Shown here: in pieces, positions 6,989 through 9,915 of the stretch
How positions within the stretch are numbered: the first letter of the stretch is position 1
How the letters are laid out: every line of letters starts with the position of its first letter
Source of the DNA: an uncultured Campylobacter sp.
Lineage (GTDB): Bacteria > Campylobacterota > Campylobacteria > Campylobacterales > Campylobacteraceae
Assembly (NCBI RefSeq): GCF_937997595.1
Contig: NZ_CALKTS010000093.1
Span: 1 to 9,915, forward strand
Reading direction: 5' to 3'
DNA: 9,915 nt
Program-made: the position numbers and the translations under genes
The notes under the pieces: generated by a model
What the model was told of the DNA's origin: nothing
Databases searched by the model: none
The model's input: only the letters and a program-made list of their open reading frames with translations

Positions 6989-7276
6989 TCTTGAGCGTTT
7001 AAGATCAAATTTAATCGCATTTGCTATGCCTAAAATATCCACGCTCTTTATTCTTGCTTCTATACTCAGCTAATTTAAAGCGTTTTAATAAACGCAGATA
7101 ATAGATATGTTTAAATGGCGGGCTTGCAAATTTAAAGACGCAAAGTGCTGCTTTGGATTGATTTAAATTCTAAATTTAAGCTGTCATTCCACAGCAAAAG
7201 GATACTCCGACAAGGAGCCGATGAAGTATATTTGCGCGATAAAGTTATTTAAAAATTCGTTTAAATTTTACTAATT
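6989..7276. other. Spacer between converging genes with small hairpins
   Basis: The antiporter gene and the leftward membrane gene converge on this stretch. Inverted repeats are GCGTTT/AAACGC at 7080-7095 (perfect, four-base loop), CAAAG/CTTTG at 7141-7155 and GCTGT/ACAGC at 7180-7195. None has a clean T-run, so I cannot name a terminator. A 17-codon frame is described separately. Confidence 0.4.
7221..7274 (+). CDS. Possible 17-codon small ORF
   Basis: An ATG at 7221 opens a frame of 17 codons (MKYICAIKL, then a basic and aromatic tail) ending at TAA 7272-7274. It is preceded by AAGGAG at 7212-7217, only three bases from the ATG. A good ribosome site ahead of so short a frame is suggestive but can arise by chance, and no promoter is evident. 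It lies in the spacer between convergent genes. No function can be proposed. Confidence 0.15.
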   Translation: MKYICAIKLFKNSFKFY

Positions 7277-8086
7277 TCACTCTTTTATCTCTTTATAAAC
7301 GCTTAAATTGCGTGCTAGACAAACGATGGTCGTTATAAACAATATCGGAGCTATCGGCAAATACAGATACCCAAGAATCAGAGCCATATTATCGTAACTT
7401 CGTCCTTGAGAAAAGAGCAATTCCGAGAGTGGGAGATACAAAACTAGCGTCACAATCGCAAAATTTTCTATCGCGAAAATCGTATTGCTTTTTTCGGGAT
7501 TTTCTACGAAAAGTTTGCTGTATCTACGCTTTGAAAAGAAAAATATAATCGTGCAAACGGCGCTAACTACAAATGCCCAGCGTAATTCGTACGAATCTGG
7601 TAAAAATAAAATCAAAAAAACCGTTGTCGCAAAACTCACGAAAGTAAATCTGATCAAGCGGTGAAGTTGATATTTTTGCTTTAAATTTTTTGCAATTTGT
7701 TCTAGAGCTTTGCCGTATTCCAGCGCCTCCTCTTTTCTTTGGATAGATTCTGCTTCAAGGCTCGCGTCATTAAATTTTTGCTCAAATTTAGCGGCTTCAT
7801 CTTGGGCGCCTTGCGCCTCGCCGTTTGTTTTGTTAAAATTTTGCTCGCCGGAAATTTTATCAGCGACCGCTCCGCCGATTTTTGTCTGCGATTTTGGTGC
7901 CGGTAGATACACGGTCTCATCGGCGTCAAATTCCGGATTTGCGTTATATGTTATTATCGCCACCGGAATAGCGATAAAAATAGCGGGTATAATCTGACGC
8001 GTATCCCAGTCTATGTGATATTTTATCTGTAAATAAAATCCGATTAAAGCATAAAGGACGTAAAATACGCAGCCACATGTATCCAT
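7277..8086 (-). CDS. Membrane protein of unknown family, C-terminal portion of a probably split gene
   Basis: I do not recognise the family. Counted from the first ATG (8086), the 269 residues have hydrophobic segments at about 8-20, 31-47, 146-162, 169-185, 203-220 and 235-257. A long charged soluble part (about 50-140) becomes coiled-coil-like from 95. The frame overlaps the end of the ORF at 8044-8376 by 43 bases, and a stop lies in this frame at 8102-8104. Its ATG has no good ribosome site, so independent initiation is doubtful. The second half repeats the layout of the preceding ORF: QI at the same offset, Y, RxxR, two membrane segments, a basic [KR]xxYxK loop and two more segments. That repeat continues across the ORF border, so both ORFs are probably one gene broken by a frameshift at 8047-8101. 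Its base composition looks more AT-rich than its neighbours. Confidence 0.6.
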   Translation of the reverse strand: MDTCGCVFYVLYALIGFYLQIKYHIDWDTRQIIPAIFIAIPVAIITYNANPEFDADETVYLPAPKSQTKIGGAVADKISGEQNFNKTNGEAQGAQDEAAKFEQKFNDASLEAESIQRKEEALEYGKALEQIAKNLKQKYQLHRLIRFTFVSFATTVFLILFLPDSYELRWAFVVSAVCTIIFFFSKRRYSKLFVENPEKSNTIFAIENFAIVTLVLYLPLSELLFSQGRSYDNMALILGYLYLPIAPILFITTIVCLARNLSVYKEIKE

Positions 8087-8376
8087 ATAAGCATAAAGGC
8101 CTTATCTGCATCACTAAATAAAAGCAGGGCATATTTTTTATACTTCAGCCTATTTAGGCAGACGAGTATATTTATCGCAGATAGTGCGAGCATGCATAAA
8201 AACGACATTATGGGCGCATCATTTACAAACGTAAGAAACACGACGATATAAATCAGGAAGGTCAAAAGTGTCCCAAAAAACAGATATCTACAAAAGCGAA
8301 ATCTATCGTAGCTTTTTAAAATTTCTTGCGGAATTTGGCCGATGTCCGCGGAGATTTTGTCTTTTTGTGCTTGCAT
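8044..8376 (-). CDS. Membrane protein of unknown family, N-terminal portion of a probably split gene
   Basis: This is a 110-residue ORF with a cytoplasmic-looking charged start (1-27, rich in K, Q, D and R) and hydrophobic segments at about 31-51, 56-74 and 92-109. A basic loop with Lys78, Tyr79 and Lys81 lies between the second and third. It stops within the third hydrophobic segment, which is an odd place for a membrane protein to end. An in-frame stop 24 bases upstream fixes ATG 8376 as the start; its ribosome site is weak. Adding one T to the CTTT run at the end (plus strand 8046-8048) would join it to the ORF at 7277-8086 as FMLLIGFYLQ, restoring a smooth membrane segment. It may be a separate gene, but an indel or sequencing error is the more economical reading. 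Confidence 0.55.
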   Translation of the reverse strand: MQAQKDKISADIGQIPQEILKSYDRFRFCRYLFFGTLLTFLIYIVVFLTFVNDAPIMSFLCMLALSAINILVCLNRLKYKKYALLLFSDADKAFMLIWIHVAAYFTSFML

Positions 8377-8445
8377 TTTTACCGCTTTTCTCGGTTATTT
8401 TAGCTCAAATTTTGCTTTTTTACTCCGTAGCGTTTTAAATTTAAT

Positions 8446-8475
8446 GAAGCGAGCTTTTTGGCTTGCTTCTTTTTT
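8446..8475 (+). terminator. Strong rho-independent terminator on the plus strand
   Basis: The stem GAAGCGAGC (8446-8454) pairs with GCTTGCTTC (8461-8469), nine pairs including one G-U, around a six-base loop. Six Ts follow at 8470-8475, the textbook arrangement. All annotated genes on both sides point left, so no plus-strand gene feeds it. Read leftward it is followed only by ATTAAATTT, a poorer tail, so it might still serve weakly as the terminator of the methyltransferase gene. Confidence 0.65.
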
Positions 8476-8585
8476 AGCAGGCAAACAATCTCGATTTTGC
8501 ATTAAATTTTTAAAAGCGAATACTTACCGGCTCTTGCAATTTAATCGATAAAATTTTTGGCAGGCTAAATTTACGCTTCTTTTCT

Positions 8586-8599
8586 AGCTAAATTTAGCT
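8586..8599. repeat. Perfect 14-bp palindrome with AAATTT core
   Basis: AGCTAAATTTAGCT is a perfect palindrome about 40 bases past the stop codon of the methyltransferase gene. It has no T-run and is too AT-rich for a strong terminator. It belongs to the same AAATTT-centred set as those at 5310 and 9507. Confidence 0.45.
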
Positions 8600-8641
8600 T
8601 CAAAATTTATCCTGCTTCATTCATAAAATAAGGCAACTAAG

Positions 8642-9451
8642 CTAAAGCTCATTCGTTTTATCCACCCGCACGAATGCCCAGTGCATAAAATCCCGCTTTG
8701 GCTCGTATTTGCCGCTGTTAAAATACTTCGCTAGCCGCGCTTCCTCCGTACCGCTTAGCTCGCCGCCAAGCCCCCAGCGCGTCTTTTGCACAAACTCCTC
8801 CGCACTTTTCGCTCCGCCGCCGTGACACCAGGCTTTGATATAGCTGAGGCTCGGCAAATAGCCCATTTGAAATAGGATGTTTAAAAGATAGACGAAGTCT
8901 GGCTTTTGCTCCACTTCGCGCCCTATCGCGTCCAAAATATCCCCGTCCACGAAGCTACCGCCCACTTTAAACGTGATGTAAAGCGCCTTTTTGGTCTTTG
9001 AAAGAAGCTTTTTAAGTGCGGCTTTTAGATCGTCCACCTCAAGGCAGCGCGAGGCGAAAACGAGATCACACGCAGGCACGTCAGACCAGTCGTCCTCAAA
9101 GGCCTTTTGCGCAAATTTAATGTTTTTCGCGCCATAAATTTGAGCATTCTCGCGGGCAAATTCCAGCATTTTGGGCGAAAAATCATAGCCGTAAATTTGA
9201 TCCACCTTTTCCGCTGCCAGCACGCTTAGCGCGCTCGCTCCGCACGCAAAATCAAGCAGCGTGGAGACACCAGCAAAATCAACCTTGTCTATAAACTCGC
9301 GCGCGTAGGCACTTTTCATCACGCCTTCGTTGAAGCTTGGCGCCTTTTTGTCCCAATGCTCTGCCGGTTTTTTACCGAATGAGCTTTTTGCTTTTTGCGC
9401 CTTATAGAGCGCATCAAAGTCGATTTCATCGTAGTTTGAAGCTAAAATCAT
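8642..9451 (-). CDS. Class I SAM-dependent methyltransferase, substrate unknown
   Basis: The 269-residue cytoplasmic protein has a Rossmann-like SAM-binding fold. Motif I is LLDFACGAS at residues 65-73, where the usual second glycine is partly replaced (D-F-A-C-G-A). The acidic end of strand beta2 is Asp90 in YGYD, followed by SPKMLEFAREN, typical of small-molecule methyltransferases. A post-I acidic patch (about 117-124) and motif IV (CDLVFASRCLEV, about 128-139) follow. The C-terminal part (about 165-269) holds the family-specific lid and carries HGGG at 210-213. The start follows AAAGGAT four bases before the ATG. No neighbour shares an obvious pathway, so the substrate cannot be inferred. 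Methyltransferase assignment is secure; anything finer is not. Confidence 0.85.
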   Translation of the reverse strand: MILASNYDEIDFDALYKAQKAKSSFGKKPAEHWDKKAPSFNEGVMKSAYAREFIDKVDFAGVSTLLDFACGASALSVLAAEKVDQIYGYDFSPKMLEFARENAQIYGAKNIKFAQKAFEDDWSDVPACDLVFASRCLEVDDLKAALKKLLSKTKKALYITFKVGGSFVDGDILDAIGREVEQKPDFVYLLNILFQMGYLPSLSYIKAWCHGGGAKSAEEFVQKTRWGLGGELSGTEEARLAKYFNSGKYEPKRDFMHWAFVRVDKTNEL

Positions 9452-9506
9452 CTTTATCCTTTCCTGAATTTATCGGGCAGACCGCACCGATTTTCGTTAA
9501 ATTTTG

Positions 9507-9520
9507 GCGTAAATTTACGC
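9507..9520. repeat. Perfect 14-bp palindrome upstream of the methyltransferase gene
   Basis: GCGTAAATTTACGC is fully symmetric and lies 56 bases upstream of the methyltransferase ATG. It could be an operator, or another AAATTT-cored palindrome of the kind common in this window. Confidence 0.45.
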
Positions 9521-9790
9521 ACCGCGCCCAAACCTGCCTGAAATTTCAAACCGCCCGGCGAGAGTGCTAAGGCAAGCTCACCTCTGCGTATTTTATATGC
9601 TCTAAATTCTTTAAATTTTCACCGAACGATCGAAGCTAAATTTTAGAAAGTCCGCTCATAAATCAAAATTTTAATCTGCTACTACGAACACGGAGAATGA
9701 ATGCCCGAAGCTAAGCGTAGAATTTGAGTGCAAGCAAGAGTACAAATAGCCGGATACGAACACAAAAAGACAAAGCTTGGGCGCAGTCAA

Positions 9791-9806
9791 ATACCGCTTG
9801 CGGTAT
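9791..9806. repeat. Perfect 7-bp inverted repeat with two-base centre
   Basis: ATACCGC-TT-GCGGTAT forms a compact hairpin of six pairs with a four-base loop. If the frame at 9862-9915 is a real gene end, this hairpin lies about 55 bases downstream of its stop and could end its transcript, although only TTT lies nearby. Confidence 0.4.
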
Positions 9807-9861
9807 GCGTCATTGCTCGTACATTTACTTTTCGCGATAGCAAGAGGCCCCGTCTAAACCC

Positions 9862-9915
9862 CTACTTTTTCGTAATTTTATAAAGCAAATTTCCGATGCT
9901 TTGGATTATCTGCAC
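9862..9915 (-). CDS. Possible C-terminal end of a gene entering from the right edge
   Basis: The minus strand is open from the window edge for 17 codons to TAG at 9862-9864. It ends IGNLLYKITKK, a basic tail that looks like a natural protein end. The other two minus frames close within 12 codons. The fragment is too short for any family call and could be chance. Confidence 0.25.
   Translation of the reverse strand: MQIIQSIGNLLYKITKK

Larger units (their letters stand above)
9452..9861. other. Gene-free region upstream of the methyltransferase gene
   Basis: No frame has a plausible start and length. A TATAAA-like box on the minus strand at 9592-9597 could be a distant promoter for the methyltransferase, but its leader would be long. 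The palindrome GCGTAAATTTACGC is at 9507-9520. TACGAACAC occurs twice, at 9683-9691 and 9755-9763. A 7-bp inverted repeat is at 9791-9806. From about 9640 rightward the sequence is less AT-rich than the other spacers and has fewer AAATTT words, so it may be a decayed gene or a dispersed repeat. Confidence 0.45.

Noticed and set aside
6990..7010. CTTGAGC just after the antiporter stop, resembling a HAIR half-site
   Set aside because: The second arm at N7 spacing reads ATCAAAT, which does not match ACTCAAG, and there is no promoter nearby.
8044..8086. Programmed -1 frameshift joining the two membrane ORFs
   Set aside because: No slippery heptamer in the correct phase is seen before the stop; a single-base loss in a T run explains the break more simply.
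7944..8132. 62-codon minus-strand frame across the break in the membrane gene
   Set aside because: It is the third frame, with an improbable composition; neither half of the membrane module continues in it.

Overview
The window looks like a chromosomal piece of an Epsilonproteobacterium, most likely a Campylobacter of the oral, mid-GC group (C. gracilis, C. showae, C. rectus or C. curvus type). The order htrA (leftward), then cbpA-hspR and a kefB-like antiporter (rightward) matches, from memory, C. jejuni Cj1228c-Cj1231. The intergenic DNA is saturated with AAATTT-type words, and promoters show a clear -10 with usually no -35, as is usual in this genus. Species assignment is inference.

Layout. 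(1) Bases 1-1188, minus strand: the first 396 codons of a secreted, glycine/asparagine-rich beta-repeat protein resembling an autotransporter passenger. It runs off the left edge. (2) 1189-2041: about 850 bp without a gene, holding its promoter, hairpins and imperfect repeats. (3) 2042-3463, minus: htrA, a periplasmic serine protease/chaperone. (4) 3464-3631: a divergent regulatory region. It has a consensus sigma70 promoter for cbpA overlapped by a HAIR-like site for HspR, and an htrA -10 box inside a GCGGA/TCCGC inverted repeat. (5) 3632-4870, plus: cbpA and hspR, an operon encoding a DnaJ-type co-chaperone and a MerR-family heat-shock repressor. (6) 4871-5356: gene-free, ending in the promoter of the antiporter, with a perfect 18-bp palindrome just upstream of the -10. 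(7) 5357-6988, plus: CPA2-family cation:proton antiporter with a C-terminal TrkA-N domain. (8) 7277-8376, minus: two overlapping membrane-protein ORFs in different frames. They read best as one protein with an internally duplicated membrane module, split by a -1 shift. (9) 8377-8641: spacer with a strong plus-strand intrinsic terminator that no annotated gene explains. (10) 8642-9451, minus: class I SAM-dependent methyltransferase. (11) 9452-9915: mostly gene-free, with palindromes and possibly the last 17 codons of a gene entering from the right.

The coherent module is proteostasis and envelope stress. HspR very likely represses its own operon through the site at 3566-3586. CbpA can act as DnaK co-chaperone in the cytoplasm, and HtrA handles damaged proteins in the periplasm. 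The least conventional parts are the large surface-protein gene, the broken duplicated membrane protein and the orphan plus-strand terminator beside it. I found no CRISPR array, tRNA, rRNA, insertion sequence or complete unknown multi-gene system.
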